Shown: positions 43,816 through 54,115, counted from the stretch's first letter. The stretch: 64,000 nt of DNA from Litorivicinus sp. (GCA_018401755.1 JAGYKJ010000005.1:1-64000), one strand, 5' to 3'. The notes: generated by a model from the sequence alone, not told the origin. Made by a program: numbers and translations.

Positions 43816-45053
43816 TAGGGTGTCTTAAAGATCAAGGTCCCGTTGGTTCCACCAAAACCGAAACTATTGGATAAGGCGACGGACAGTTTTGCTTGGCGCG
43901 CTTCATTTGGCACGTAATCCAAACGACACCCATCCCCTGGCGCCTCCAAATTGATCGTGGGTGGCAAGACTTGATCGCGCAGTGCAAGAACAGAAAAACA
44001 GGCTTCCAATGCACCTGCGGCACCCAACGCATGACCGGTCATCGACTTCGTTGAACTGACTGCCACGCGACCTGCGTGGTCACCCATTAAGCTCTCAATG
44101 GCTTGTGACTCGGCAACGTCACCCAGTGGAGTGGAGGTGCCATGCGCATTGATGTAATCCACCTGATCTGGACGCAATCCCGCATCACGCAGTGCATTCG
44201 CCATCGCGGCACGTGCGCCACGTCCGTCTTCGACAGGTGCGGTCATGTGATGCGCGTCATCACTCATCCCGAAACCAACGAGCTCTGCAAGTATCGGCGC
44301 CCCTCTCGCAACCGCCGTGTCATAGGCCTCAAGGACCATACAGGCAGCCCCGTCAGCCAAGACAAAACCATCGCGGTCTTTATCCCAGGGCCGACTCGCT
44401 GCGGTCGGATCGTCATTTCGGGTTGAGAGTGCTCGTGCGGCTGAAAATCCTGCAATACCCAGCGGGGTCGAGGCTTTTTCAGCCCCCCCTGCAACCACCA
44501 CATCGCAATCGCCATAGGCAATCATCCGAGCACCAAAACCGATGCAATGAGTCGATGTCGTGCACGCTGTGGTAATGGCAATATTCGGGCCTTGAAAGCC
44601 ATATTTAATCGCGAGATTGCCAGCGATCATGTTGATAATGGATCCTGGCACAAAGAAGGGAGACACTTTTTTAGGTCCCTGGTTGTACAACAATAAGGTG
44701 GTATTTTCGATCAGGGTTAAGCCACCAATCCCAGATCCAATTGACACACCAATCCGAGTTGGATCGACGACATCGACCGATAACCCAGCCGCTTCGACAG
44801 CCTGAATGGCGGCAACCATGCCATATTGAATGAAGGGGTCCATTCGACGCGCGTCTTTTGCGGCCATATACTGATCTAATTCGAACGCGGCCACCAATCC
44901 TGCAAAACGCGTCGGATAATCGCCAGTATCAAACTCAGTGATCGCGGAAATCCCGCTGCGACCTGCTAAAATCGCATCCCATGATGACGCCACAGTGGCC
45001 CCACATGGACTCAACATACCAAGACCTGTGATCACAACACGACGCTTTGTCAT
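43815..45053 (-). CDS. fabF: 3-oxoacyl-[ACP] synthase II
   Basis: Condensing enzyme for fatty-acid elongation. The catalytic triad is Cys164 ([10 protein letters not shown]), His304 ([11 protein letters not shown]) and His341 (TGHALGAAG), with Lys336 nearby. Length 412 residues. It is separated from acpP by an 82-base gap that contains a hairpin, so it probably receives only part of the acpP transcripts. Confidence 0.97.
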   Translation of the reverse strand: MTKRRVVITGLGMLSPCGATVASSWDAILAGRSGISAITEFDTGDYPTRFAGLVAAFELDQYMAAKDARRMDPFIQYGMVAAIQAVEAAGLSVDVVDPTRIGVSIGSGIGGLTLIENTTLLLYNQGPKKVSPFFVPGSIINMIAGNLAIKYGFQGPNIAITTACTTSTHCIGFGARMIAYGDCDVVVAGGAEKASTPLGIAGFSAARALSTRNDDPTAASRPWDKDRDGFVLADGAACMVLEAYDTAVARGAPILAELVGFGMSDDAHHMTAPVEDGRGARAAMANALRDAGLRPDQVDYINAHGTSTPLGDVAESQAIESLMGDHAGRVAVSSTKSMTGHALGAAGALEACFSVLALRDQVLPPTINLEAPGDGCRLDYVPNEARQAKLSVALSNSFGFGGTNGTLIFKTP

Positions 45054-45082
45054 TTCCTGCCCTTCGATTGTTCAGCTACAAC

Positions 45083-45106
45083 AAAAAGCCGCGACAGACG
45101 CGGCTT
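45083..45106 (-). terminator. Hairpin with T tract between acpP and fabF
   Basis: On the minus strand AAGCCGCG, loop TCTGT and CGCGGCTT form an 8-bp GC-rich stem followed by a run of T. This is a good intrinsic terminator or partial terminator inside the fab operon, 30 bases after the acpP stop. It would let acyl carrier protein be made in excess over FabF. Confidence 0.8.
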
Positions 45107-45135
45107 CATGCATTCAACACGTCTAAGGCGATCCC

Positions 45136-45369
45136 TTACAGGTGCGCTTCGATATACGCGATGGCTTGTTGTACCGTGGTGATCTTCTCAGCTTCTTCGT
45201 CAGGGATTTCGGTTTCGAATTCCTCCTCAAGCGCCATCACCAACTCGACCGTGTCAAGAGAGTCAGCACCCAGGTCATTGACAAAAGAGGACTCAGTCGT
45301 CACTTCTTCTTCTTTAACGCCAAGTTGCTCACACACAATTTTCTTGACGCGTTCTTCGATATTACTCAT
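45136..45369 (-). CDS. acpP: Acyl carrier protein
   Basis: Acidic 77-residue carrier of growing acyl chains. The phosphopantetheine site is Ser37 in [17 protein letters not shown] lies before the ATG. It has its own promoter (45418-45445), a short leader hairpin and a terminator-like hairpin behind it, consistent with its need for very high expression. Confidence 0.98.
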   Translation of the reverse strand: MSNIEERVKKIVCEQLGVKEEEVTTESSFVNDLGADSLDTVELVMALEEEFETEIPDEEAEKITTVQQAIAYIEAHL

Positions 45370-45396
45370 CGCTTTGAATTCTCCTAAAGATGTCGT

Positions 45397-45414
45397 GCCA
45401 CGCTACGACGTGGC
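45397..45414 (-). promoter_or_regulatory. acpP leader hairpin
   Basis: GCCACG and CGTGGC pair around a 6-base loop (TCGTAG on the minus strand), about 28 bases upstream of the acpP ATG and just after the predicted promoter. It would lie at the 5' end of the acpP mRNA and might stabilise it. Confidence 0.4.
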
Positions 45415-45417
45415 GCC

Positions 45418-45445
45418 ATTATTACCGATGAGGAAAAGATTACAA
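45418..45445 (-). promoter_or_regulatory. acpP promoter
   Basis: On the minus strand TTGTAA (45445-45440) and AATAAT (45423-45418) are separated by 16 bases. Both boxes are near consensus and lie in the fabG-acpP gap, so acpP can be transcribed separately from the upstream fabD-fabG genes. Confidence 0.6.
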
Positions 45446-45462
45446 CCTCTCCCACATCCGAC

Positions 45463-46185
45463 TTAGGCCATATACATGCCGCCGTTCACGTGTAACGTTG
45501 TTCCAGTGATGTAACTTGCACCATCGCTGGCAAGAAATGCCACCGCATGCGCAACCTCATCGGCCGAACCAAGACGTCCAAGTGGAACCTGAGTGAGCAA
45601 GGCTTCCTTTTGCGATTCAGGAAGCACATGTGTCATATCTGTTTCTATAAACCCTGGGGCCACTGAATTCACTGTAATCGCGCGCGATCCAAACTCACGC
45701 GCGAGTGCACGAGTCATACCCTCAAGGCCTGCTTTAGCGGCCGCATAGTTGACTTGGCCTGCATTTCCCATGGACCCCACGACCGAGCTGATATTAATGA
45801 TCCGACCGGTTCGCGCCTTCGTCATCGGACGAATAAACGCAGAGACCACGGTAAATACGCCACTTAGATTGGTATCGATCACCTGCGACCAGTCGTCTGC
45901 TTTCATACGCAGCATCAGGGTATCTTTGGTAATCCCAGCGTTATTCACCAGCACCAGAGGACTCTTGTTATCTCCCGCCAACTGTTCGGCAAGTGTCGCT
46001 ACCGCATCCGAATCTGTGACATTTAGGATGCGTCCTTCACCTTGCTCACCCAAGCGGGCTGAAATCGCGTTGGCGCCGTCTGCAGACGTTGCCGTACCAA
46101 TCACATAATGACCATCAGCCGCTAAACGATCTGCGATCGCTCGACCAATTCCCCGGCTCGCGCCGGTCACTAGTGCAATGCTCAT
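45463..46185 (-). CDS. fabG: 3-oxoacyl-[ACP] reductase
   Basis: NADPH-dependent reductase of fatty-acid elongation, 240 residues. Cofactor loop TGASRGIG (7-14), NNAG (81-84) and the catalytic Ser134, Tyr147 and Lys151 are present. GGAGG precedes the ATG at 46185; a longer frame to 46248 would overlap fabD for no reason. The start overlaps the fabD stop. Confidence 0.97.
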   Translation of the reverse strand: MSIALVTGASRGIGRAIADRLAADGHYVIGTATSADGANAISARLGEQGEGRILNVTDSDAVATLAEQLAGDNKSPLVLVNNAGITKDTLMLRMKADDWSQVIDTNLSGVFTVVSAFIRPMTKARTGRIINISSVVGSMGNAGQVNYAAAKAGLEGMTRALAREFGSRAITVNSVAPGFIETDMTHVLPESQKEALLTQVPLGRLGSADEVAHAVAFLASDGASYITGTTLHVNGGMYMA

Positions 46186-47129
46186 GCACCCTCCTTCAAT
46201 TGTTCGAGCGCAACTTGGAATGCGGCCGCTTGACCTGTCGGCCAACACTGCATCGCCGGATCAATTCGTTTCACCAGCCCAGATAGCACAGCACCTGGAC
46301 CAAACTCCACCGCATGCATTAAGCCACTTGCGATCAGTCCCTGAACGGTTTCTGTCCAGCGCACAGGTGAATATGTTTGTGAGAGCACTTGTGAGCGAAT
46401 CTGCTCTGGATCGGTCTCTGGCTGCAAACTGACATTTTGGACGACAGGGACCTGTGGCGCTGCCAATGGGATCGTCGCCAAGACCTCGGCCAATCGCTCA
46501 GCCGCGGGGCGCATCAACGCGCAGTGAAAGGGCGCGCTCACAGGAAGCGGCAGTGCACGCTTTGCACCCAAGGCTTTCAGTCGCGGTAATGCCGTTGCAA
46601 CGGCATCCGCATGGCCAGCAATCACAAGTTGACCCGGCGCATTGTAATTCACCGCCTCAATGACTCGGCCGCTCTCGGCAGCCACCTGTGCAAGGGCCTC
46701 CTCGATTATCAGATCATCAAGACCAATCACTGCAGCCATCGCACCGGTACCCGCCGGAACTGCCGCTTGCATGAATTGTCCTCGTGCACGAACCACACGG
46801 ACGGCATCTGCCAGCGTCAGGCTACCGGCACAGGTTAATGCGGTGTATTCACCAAGGCTATGACCGGCCATGACCCGAGGCATCGGACCATTCGCAGCTC
46901 GCCAGGCGCGCCACACGGCCACGCCCGCGGTCAGGATCAGCGGCTGGGTCACTTCAGTTTGAGAAAGCGCCTCTGCAGGACCACTTTGGGCGAGCGCCCA
47001 AAGATCATAGCCAAGGGCCTCTGAGGCCTCACTGAACGTCGCATCAATCTCGGCATACAAAGGCGCTAGGTCGGCAAGCATCCCAACCGTCTGAGAGCCT
47101 TGCCCTGGAAAAAAGGCCGCATATGCCAT
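46182..47129 (-). CDS. fabD: Malonyl-CoA-[ACP] transacylase
   Basis: Loads malonyl groups on ACP. The GHSLGEYTAL motif has nucleophile Ser91, and His202 in SAPFHCALM completes the dyad. GQGSQ is at the N-terminus. Length 315 residues. It begins 5 bases after rpmF, where plsX and fabH are usually found; both are missing here. Confidence 0.97.
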   Translation of the reverse strand: MAYAAFFPGQGSQTVGMLADLAPLYAEIDATFSEASEALGYDLWALAQSGPAEALSQTEVTQPLILTAGVAVWRAWRAANGPMPRVMAGHSLGEYTALTCAGSLTLADAVRVVRARGQFMQAAVPAGTGAMAAVIGLDDLIIEEALAQVAAESGRVIEAVNYNAPGQLVIAGHADAVATALPRLKALGAKRALPLPVSAPFHCALMRPAAERLAEVLATIPLAAPQVPVVQNVSLQPETDPEQIRSQVLSQTYSPVRWTETVQGLIASGLMHAVEFGPGAVLSGLVKRIDPAMQCWPTGQAAAFQVALEQLKEGA

Positions 47130-47134
47130 GAGAC

Positions 47135-47335
47135 TTATGCGTCGTCTTCTGTCGACTCGTCTTGACGTGTCACCAAAACCTGGCGACCACGATAGAATCC
47201 GTCTGGACTGATATGATGGCGACGATGTACTTCGCCAGTCATCGCGTCCGTGGAGAGTGTCGGACCAGTTAATGCATCGTGTGAACGACGCATGTCTCGG
47301 CGTGATCTGGATTTTTTGTTCTGCTGAACGGCCAT
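47135..47335 (-). CDS. rpmF: 50S ribosomal protein L32
   Basis: Small ribosomal protein of 66 residues with the canonical start [22 protein letters not shown] and [12 protein letters not shown]. It has no zinc Cys residues (the Cys-minus form) and an acidic tail. It follows yceD by 2 bases, the conserved yceD-rpmF pair. Confidence 0.97.
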   Translation of the reverse strand: MAVQQNKKSRSRRDMRRSHDALTGPTLSTDAMTGEVHRRHHISPDGFYRGRQVLVTRQDESTEDDA

Positions 47336-47337
47336 GG

Positions 47338-47859
47338 TTATTCCCCTTTGGGTCCCTGTTCGGTCTTCAATGCACTGAGCACCCCAAAGGGGCTCACCCG
47401 CGCCGGCGCCGATTCTGGCTCCGGGTCTGATGTCCATCCGGTGTCGCACATGTCATGCATTGGCATGATTGGCACCAGTAACAACAATTCATCTTCAATC
47501 GCTTGACGCAGCCACAATTCGCCGTCATCGAGCACAATGGGATCGAGCTCTCGATCCAGCTGCCCAGCCGCTTTTTCATTACGCGCCAAGCCCCATCGAA
47601 TGTCGCCTGACAGCACGACATCCACTGGCTGCAAACACCGCTGACAGGTTAGGCGCACCTCACACTGCAGGGTACCGCGCACGACCTGGGGTCCAAATGG
47701 ATCCCGACTGCCTTGTAACTCGGCAGTCCCTCCGGGCAAGAGGGTCGCGATTTCAGCCAACCTCTTGTAATGTGCTGGGTCTAGAGCGCCAGCCAACCGC
47801 TCCCCCGCATCCACGAAGCGTACCGCACTTACTCGCTCAGGAATGGGCTCGGAAAACAT
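47338..47859 (-). CDS. yceD: YceD family (DUF177) 23S rRNA accumulation protein
   Basis: A 173-residue protein; YceD is needed for normal 23S rRNA accumulation and is co-transcribed with rpmF. The family signature is [12 protein letters not shown] with a CxxC pair. The start codon lies at 47859, divergent from maf with a 52-base gap. Confidence 0.9.
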   Translation of the reverse strand: MFSEPIPERVSAVRFVDAGERLAGALDPAHYKRLAEIATLLPGGTAELQGSRDPFGPQVVRGTLQCEVRLTCQRCLQPVDVVLSGDIRWGLARNEKAAGQLDRELDPIVLDDGELWLRQAIEDELLLLVPIMPMHDMCDTGWTSDPEPESAPARVSPFGVLSALKTEQGPKGE

Positions 47860-47911
47860 AGGCGCCGAATTCTAGTGAGAGCCCGCAAGACTGTCAAAGG
47901 AAATCATCGCA

Positions 47912-48496
47912 TTGCGCACATCCAATCGACACCTACTCGCCACCGAGAGTCCCTATAAAATCAATCTGTTTACACGATTAGGCGTGCCCTTTCACGCAAT
48001 CGCCGCCCACCTGGATGAAACCCCTCTTGCACACGAAGATGCCGAGTCCACCGCGCGGCGTCTTGCCCTGGCCAAAGCATCTCACCTTCAATCCAGCCAT
48101 CCTCACGACTGGATTTGGGGAAGCGATCAGGTGTGTCTTGGCCCAAATGGTCCATTGGGTAAGCCTGGAGACCCTGAGCGAGCCATCGCAATGCTGCAGA
48201 CATTATCTGGCCAGCAGGCACTGTTTTTGACTGCAGTGGCTTTGGTGGGGCCCAATGGATATCAGCGCATTCATTGTGAACAAGTGACTGTCCAATTTCG
48301 ATCCTTAAGCAAGCCGGAAATCGAGCGATATATTGCCATTGAACGTCCGCTGGACACTGCAGGGGCCTTTAAGGTGGAATGCTTAGGCATCTCGCTCTTT
48401 GACTCCGTGACCAGCCGAGACCCGACTGCCTTGGAGGGACTTCCGTTAATCACAATCAGTCAATGGTGCCGGGACCTCGGTCTCCAAGTCCCATAG
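47912..48496 (+). CDS. Maf-like nucleotide pyrophosphatase (YceF type)
   Basis: House-cleaning enzyme of 194 residues that hydrolyses modified nucleotides; the YceF subgroup prefers 7-methyl-GTP. The usual LASxSPxR start is LATESPYK here, and SDQV and GLPL follow at the expected places. The start is TTG with AAGGAA upstream; I see no in-frame ATG near it. It is the only plus-strand gene in a minus-strand block and ends 3 bases from sppA, tail to tail. Confidence 0.85.
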   Translation: MRTSNRHLLATESPYKINLFTRLGVPFHAIAAHLDETPLAHEDAESTARRLALAKASHLQSSHPHDWIWGSDQVCLGPNGPLGKPGDPERAIAMLQTLSGQQALFLTAVALVGPNGYQRIHCEQVTVQFRSLSKPEIERYIAIERPLDTAGAFKVECLGISLFDSVTSRDPTALEGLPLITISQWCRDLGLQVP

Positions 48497-48499
48497 ACG

Positions 48500-49504
48500 C
48501 TAGCGAGTGAAGGGCTGACCCACAGCCTGAAGCCACTGGCTGAGACCAACAGAAATACCCACACCGATCTGCCGCGTGACTTGCTGCCAGAGCGGCTCAT
48601 CGGCGACATAGTAGACGCGCTCTGCAGCGCCAATAAGATCGCGAGCAACTTCATCAGGACCGGCCAAAGAATCAATCAGACCAAGACCCAGCGCGGTCTC
48701 CCCGTTCCAAATCCGGCCATCGAAGACGTCTTCACTGCGCAGACGGTCGCCTCGACCCTCTTTTACTCGAGCAATGAATTGCTGATGAGTCTGGTTTAGA
48801 ATTGTTTGCAGGTGCGCACGATCTTCCATCGACTCCGGCGAAAATGGATCCAACATGGCCTTACTGTCACCCGCCGTGATCACCCGACGATCAACGCCCA
48901 ACTTATCCATTAATCCAGCGAACCCAAATCCGGACGAGACAACACCAATGGAGCCCACAATCGACGCCGGTGCCGCATGAATTGAATCTGCGGCCGCAGC
49001 GATATAATACGCACCGCTCGCCCCAATATCCCCGATCACCGCATGCACAGGCTTACCCGGATAATCCGCCTTCAATCGCATCAGTGCGCGATACACATAC
49101 TCCGATTGCACCGGACTCCCACCCGGCGAATTAATCTCCAACATGACACCTCGGGCGTTTGGTGCTGAAAAGGCCTCTTCAAGATTGAAAATCACGTCAT
49201 GGGCATTGGTGACTTCATCAGCAGCAATGAGCCCATCGATGGGTACCACGGCGGTGTGAGGAGTCCCGATGAAATCCGGCGTCACAGATTCATTCCGGAA
49301 CACCCAGACCGACAGCCCAATAATGTAACCAAGCGTGAGCGTCTTGAAGAAAATGCCCCATCTGCGCGCACGACGCTGCTCTCTTGTTGACTCCGTCAAA
49401 ACCCGCTCAAGGGTCGTCCACAGACGCTCCGTCTCCGCATTTGGCGGCGGAGGCGTCGGTGCGGGAATCGACGCTTGCGATTCAGTCCAAGGGTCATTTG
49501 ACAT
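48500..49504 (-). CDS. sppA: Signal peptide peptidase SppA (short form)
   Basis: Membrane-bound Ser-Lys protease that degrades cleaved signal peptides. A Pro-rich N-terminal tail is followed by one membrane helix (about 52-69). The catalytic Ser163 (GDIGASGAYY) and Lys215 (GDSKAMLDP) are present. Length 334 residues, the 36-kDa half-size type. It lies downstream of rluC, as in Pseudomonas. Confidence 0.93.
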   Translation of the reverse strand: MSNDPWTESQASIPAPTPPPPNAETERLWTTLERVLTESTREQRRARRWGIFFKTLTLGYIIGLSVWVFRNESVTPDFIGTPHTAVVPIDGLIAADEVTNAHDVIFNLEEAFSAPNARGVMLEINSPGGSPVQSEYVYRALMRLKADYPGKPVHAVIGDIGASGAYYIAAAADSIHAAPASIVGSIGVVSSGFGFAGLMDKLGVDRRVITAGDSKAMLDPFSPESMEDRAHLQTILNQTHQQFIARVKEGRGDRLRSEDVFDGRIWNGETALGLGLIDSLAGPDEVARDLIGAAERVYYVADEPLWQQVTRQIGVGISVGLSQWLQAVGQPFTR

Positions 49505-49513
49505 GGGTCATCC

Positions 49514-50464
49514 TTAAAAAATATCGGGATCCAGTCCAGCTGCGACCAACAATACCGCCATGTGCGAAGGTATCGGCGCGAGGACCGTCACCGCATGCCC
49601 GGAGGCAGCAATCAGGCCAATCGATCGCGCATGAAGACACAATGTCGTGACCTGTCGGGACTTCCATGCGGCCTGGCTCGCTTCAGACTGATACTTTAAA
49701 TCTGCCAACACTGGATGTTTCTGGAAAGCACAGTGTACGCGAATCTGGTGGGTTCGACCGGTCACAGGCTCCGCTTCAAGCAAGGTTGCATCTGGCAAGC
49801 TTGCCAATACCTTAAATCGGGTCGTCGAGGGCTTTCCATCTTGCGCCACCTCAACCCGTCGCTCACCACTGCGCTCGTATTTCGCCAACGGTGCATTCAT
49901 TTCGGTGACATACGATGGCCACCGCCCCTCAACAATGACAAGATAGCGTTTCTGCAGCTCAGCGTGCTGCTCGCGGAGTGATTTGTGTAACCGCCGGAGC
50001 GCCGATGGGCGACGCGCAATCACCAGACACCCAGAGGTTTCCCGATCGAGGCGGTGCACCAGCTCCAAGAAACGCTCATCCGGGCGCGCCAATCGTAACT
50101 GCTCGATTAATCCCGTCGCCAACCCAGAGCCGCCATGGACAGCAAGACCGCTGGGTTTGTTCAGAACAAACACATCCTCATCCTCGTACAACAGCGCATC
50201 ACGCAATTGCAGCTGCATCCGGGAGTTGCTGCGCGGCTGTGCAGGACGATCAAGCACCACAGGAGGAATTCGTACGATATCGCCTGCCTGCAGACGACTC
50301 TCGGGCTTGCAGCGACCTTTGTTGATGCGCACCTCTCCGGTTCGGATCATCCGATAAATCCGACTTTTGGGAACACCCTTCAACAATGCGGATAAAAAAT
50401 TATCCAGTCGTTGGCCTTCGCGGCTGTCATCTATGGTGAGCCACTGCACCTGCAATGCGTCCAT
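49514..50464 (-). CDS. rluC: 23S rRNA pseudouridine synthase RluC
   Basis: Makes pseudouridines 955, 2504 and 2580 of 23S rRNA. An S4 RNA-binding domain (about 18-65) precedes the catalytic domain with HRLDRETSG (Asp140) and GRTHQIRVH. Length 316 residues. The ATG at 50464 has GAGGG upstream; the open frame continues into the rne leader region but that start is not credible. Divergent from rne, as in E. coli and Pseudomonas. Confidence 0.94.
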   Translation of the reverse strand: MDALQVQWLTIDDSREGQRLDNFLSALLKGVPKSRIYRMIRTGEVRINKGRCKPESRLQAGDIVRIPPVVLDRPAQPRSNSRMQLQLRDALLYEDEDVFVLNKPSGLAVHGGSGLATGLIEQLRLARPDERFLELVHRLDRETSGCLVIARRPSALRRLHKSLREQHAELQKRYLVIVEGRWPSYVTEMNAPLAKYERSGERRVEVAQDGKPSTTRFKVLASLPDATLLEAEPVTGRTHQIRVHCAFQKHPVLADLKYQSEASQAAWKSRQVTTLCLHARSIGLIAASGHAVTVLAPIPSHMAVLLVAAGLDPDIF

Positions 50465-50805
50465 CCGGACCCTCTTCTGTGTTGCATTGCCGAAACAGCA
50501 ATCCGCTGGTATGCTCCAGACCATCTCGGGTTGAGTCAAGACTCCCCGCGACAAGACACCTTCTGCGCGGTTCGCAGAAGATGAAAGTATGATCCCGCCC
50601 GATCTCGGCGGGCCAGCGAAGCTGGGACAAGCACATTGATTGTAAGCGGAAGTTCCGCTTGAGAAGAAATTCAGGGCTCCCGAAGTGACAGTCGGTTGAG
50701 CCTGCCAAAACGTGTGATTTGTCGCCTTGGTTTTCCGACCGAGGCCTCGGTTAGTGTATCTAGCCCTCCGGATCGTGGCATCTGACCATTGAAGGTTGCC
50801 ACTAC
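50465..50805 (+). promoter_or_regulatory. Structured leader region of rne
   Basis: The 341-base gap between the divergent rluC and rne holds no gene that I can support but several hairpins on the rne strand. They are an 8-bp stem CTTCTGCG/CGCAGAAG (50560-50580), CCCGCC/GGCGGG (50594-50612), CCAGC-GAA-GCTGG (50613-50625), AAGCGGAA/TTCCGCTT (50644-50660) and the palindrome ACCGAGGCCTCGGT (50738-50751). In E. coli the rne 5' leader is about as long and lets RNase E control its own mRNA. A similar role is inferred. Confidence 0.55.
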
Positions 50806-53800
50806 ATGAAGCGTATATTAATTAATGCATTACAGGCGGAAGAGATCCGCGTTGCGATGGTCGACGGACAGCGTCTGTATGACCTCGATATTGAGTCCTC
50901 CGACCGCGAGCAGAAAAAAGGGAATATCTACCGGGCACGTATCTCCCGGATCGAACCCAGTCTTGAAGCCGCATTTATCGATTTTGGTTCAGAGCGGCAT
51001 GGCTTTTTGCCGCTGAAAGAAATCTCCCCCGAATATTTCTATGACGCCCCCAAAGAAAATGAACGTATTCGGATCGACAAGGTCTTAAAAGAAGGCCAAG
51101 AACTGATTATTCAAGTCGAAAAGGAAGAGCGTGGAACAAAGGGCGCCGCCCTCACGACTTACATTTCCTTAGCGGGCCGCTACATGGTTCTGATGCCGAA
51201 TAATCCAGATGCAGGTGGGATTTCGCGCCGTATTGAAGGTGAGGATCGCTCAGAACTCAGAGAAAAACTGCAATCGCTTAAGATCACTCCGGGTGCTGGC
51301 ATCATCATTCGAACAGCCGGCGTCGGACGATCATTGGAAGAATTGCAATGGGATCTGGATTATTTAGACACCACCTGGCAAGCCATCCGTAAGGGAGCGC
51401 TCAGTGGTGTCGCTCCATTCCTGATTTTCCAAGAATCCAACGTGATTGTTCGCGCGATTCGAGATCATCTGCGTTCCGATATCGGCGAGGTGCTGGTCGA
51501 CTCAGAAGAGATCTTTAAGAAGGCCCTTGATCTGATTCAGCAAGTCATGCCCTCCTTCGCGACCAAGTTAAAACACTATAACGATGAAACTCCTCTGTTT
51601 AATCGGTATCAGATTGAGGGGCAAATCGAGTCCGCTTTCCAACGGGAAGTGCGACTCCCATCCGGTGGCGCGATCGTGATTGATCCGACCGAAGCTCTGG
51701 TCTCCATCGATATCAACTCAGCCCGTGCCACCAAGGGGGTGATATTGAAGAGACTGCGCTACAGACCAACCTTGAGGCGGCTGATGAAATCGCGCGCCAA
51801 CTCAGATTGCGCGACATGGGCGGACTGGTTGTCATCGACTTTATCGACATGTCTGCCAACAAAAATCAGAAGGCGGTCGAAAACCGTCTGAAAGATGCCC
51901 TGAAATCTGATCGGGCCCGAGTCCAAATTGGACGTATTTCTCGATTTGGGCTTCTTGAAATGAGTCGCCAACGCATTCGTCCATCGCTTGGAGAAACCAG
52001 CGGTGTGGTCTGCCCACGGTGTCATGGCCAAGGGAGTATCCGTGATGTGCAGTCACTGTCACTGCAGATTTTGAGATTATTAGAAGACGAAGCCGTCAAA
52101 GATAAGACGGGTGAAGTGCGTGCCCAAGTGCCCGTCTCTGTCGCCACCTTCCTTCTGAATGAAAAACGCCAGCAAATCGAGTCGATTCAAGCACGCCATC
52201 GGGTACGAATCTTGATTCTCCCGAACCCGAACATGGAAACGCCAAATTACGATCTTCAGCGCCTTCGCGATGACGATCCGCAGGTTTCAACGCTGGAGCT
52301 GTCAATCGATATTCAATCACAGACTCCTGCCCCTGAACCTGAGGTGGTTCGGCAACGACAAGTGCAGGTGCGTGAGCAAGCATTGGTGACCGATATTCAA
52401 CCAAAGACTCCGGCACCTGTCCGCGCAGAGCCTGAACCCACGATTGCGGTTGCGCCCACGCCGTTGCAGGAGCGTGATGACACCCGTGCTGCAGTCGGAC
52501 GAAAGCCGCGACCCACGTCGGAACGACGCCGACGCGAACCCACCCGAAAAATCTCGATTCTATCGCGGATTATTGGACTCTTTACCGGACAACCGAGCGA
52601 TGTCAGCTCAGCCGATACGACAAAAGCATCTGCCGACATGCGTCAGGAGCGCGGTGAACGTGATGACCGCCGTGGTCGTCGCAGACGTCCCGGTGATGCT
52701 CGGCCCAATGCGCCGACGGTGGTTGCTGAGGAGGCCGTGACGCTTGATTCACTCCCGAAAGATCCAACCGCCTCAGAGTCCAACGAAGAACGTCCCGGCC
52801 GTCGCCGTCGCCGTCGTCGCAATCGGACCGGTCGTGACAACGACGCTGATCAGCCAATCACCTCGGTGGATGCGATCGATGAGGTTTCGGATATTGAAGT
52901 CGTCATGACTCCAGCAGTCGTGGACCCTGCGCAACAAGCCATGATTGACGCGCATCGGGAACCCTTAACGCCCCGTCCTAAGCGCGCTGAGCGATTTGCG
53001 CGCGGTGAATCGGCAATTGCTGACCAACAAGCAAAGCTCGAAGAACATAGCATGACCTCTGGAGAAGACACCTTAAACGATCAGCCAGTGCTCAATGAGG
53101 GCATGATCAGTGACGATAAGCCAAAGCGCTCCAGACGCAGTCGTCGTGGATCACGGCGGCGCAGTGAAGAGTCAGGCATTGTGGATCAAGCAAACAGCTT
53201 GACTGCGGGCGACGACTTGGATCGCGACGAGATCGAACCGACAGCGGTTGAAGCAACCACCCAGGCAGCGACAGGCCCATCAGTCGACGTGATCAGCGTA
53301 GCAGGATCACCCGAATCCCCTGAGGACGCACTGCTGGACCAGCCAGATATGCCACAGCGAACCGCAGAGGTTCTTGGCGCGCCCATTGGAGAGCCTACTC
53401 CAGCGAAACGTGCACGCCGTGGCCGTGCTCGCAAGCCTAAGGGGACCGATGACACCGCGTTGCAAGCGATATCGACACTGGATGCCAACGACGAAAGCTC
53501 GCCAGTGACCATTGCGATCGAGACACAGGCCGAGGTGACCGTCCCAACCGAAGACTCGCCGGTACAAACCACAGCCGCAGATCTCTCACCCGCTCCCGCG
53601 CGTCGGGGCCGTGGTCGAAAACCAAAGGCGACAGACGATGCGGATGCTCCGATGCAGCCGGACCTGGATCATGTCGCCCTTGTGGAGGGTGGTGGCTCAG
53701 CGCCAGAAATAGAAGCGGACTCCAGTGCGCCTGAGATGGTGGAGACACCCGATCAATCGACATCGATCGATGCTGATGACGAGGCAATTGCAGTTCCAGT

Positions 53801-54074
53801 TGCATCGGCAACACCAGACCCCGAGACGGTGATCGGATCTGACCCAATCGCACCAAAAGCGCGCAGCCGACGAGGCCGTGGGCGAGTGACACCTGCACCC
53901 ACAGCAAGTGTGATTCCCAGTGTCTCAGACGTGAAAGCGGCCCTGCTTGAAGACGCACCGTCTACTCCGATTGAGACGACCGCAACGCCGGTCAAGAAAG
54001 GTCGCGGTCGTGGACGTCCAAAAGCGGCACCGGCGCTATCAGCGAAGACACCTGATTCCACTGAGACGATTTAA
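50806..54074 (+). CDS. rne: Ribonuclease E (frameshifted)
   Basis: Essential endoribonuclease and scaffold of the RNA degradosome. The N-terminal half has the S1 domain (about 35-120), DNase I-like catalytic core and zinc link CPRCHGQG. The frame breaks at a G5 run (51735-51739): a sixth G restores [12 protein letters not shown], the catalytic-site region, giving about 1089 residues. The C-terminal half is low-complexity. It carries Arg-rich patches ([18 protein letters not shown]) and four basic GRGR/GRAR-K-P-type repeats near 53410, 53600, 53865 and 54000. Followed by a hairpin. Confidence 0.93.
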
Positions 54075-54090
54075 TCAGGTAATGCGGTGA

Positions 54091-54109
54091 GCCCACAGCG
54101 ACTGTGGGC
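54091..54109. terminator. Hairpin between convergent rne and murB
   Basis: GCCCACAG and CTGTGGGC pair around a CGA triloop, 16 bases after the rne stop and 6 bases from the murB stop. No long T tract follows in either direction; it is probably a shared bidirectional terminator. Confidence 0.6.
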
Positions 54110-54115
54110 CCACCC

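Noticed and set aside
50534-50560. TTGACT as a -35 box for rluC on the minus strand
   Set aside because: The -35 is good but no acceptable -10 lies at 16-18 bases; not listed as a feature.
53437-53958. Long minus-strand open frame inside rne
   Set aside because: It is antisense to the biased C-terminal half of rne; low-complexity coding DNA keeps the other frames open. No ribosome site or family match.
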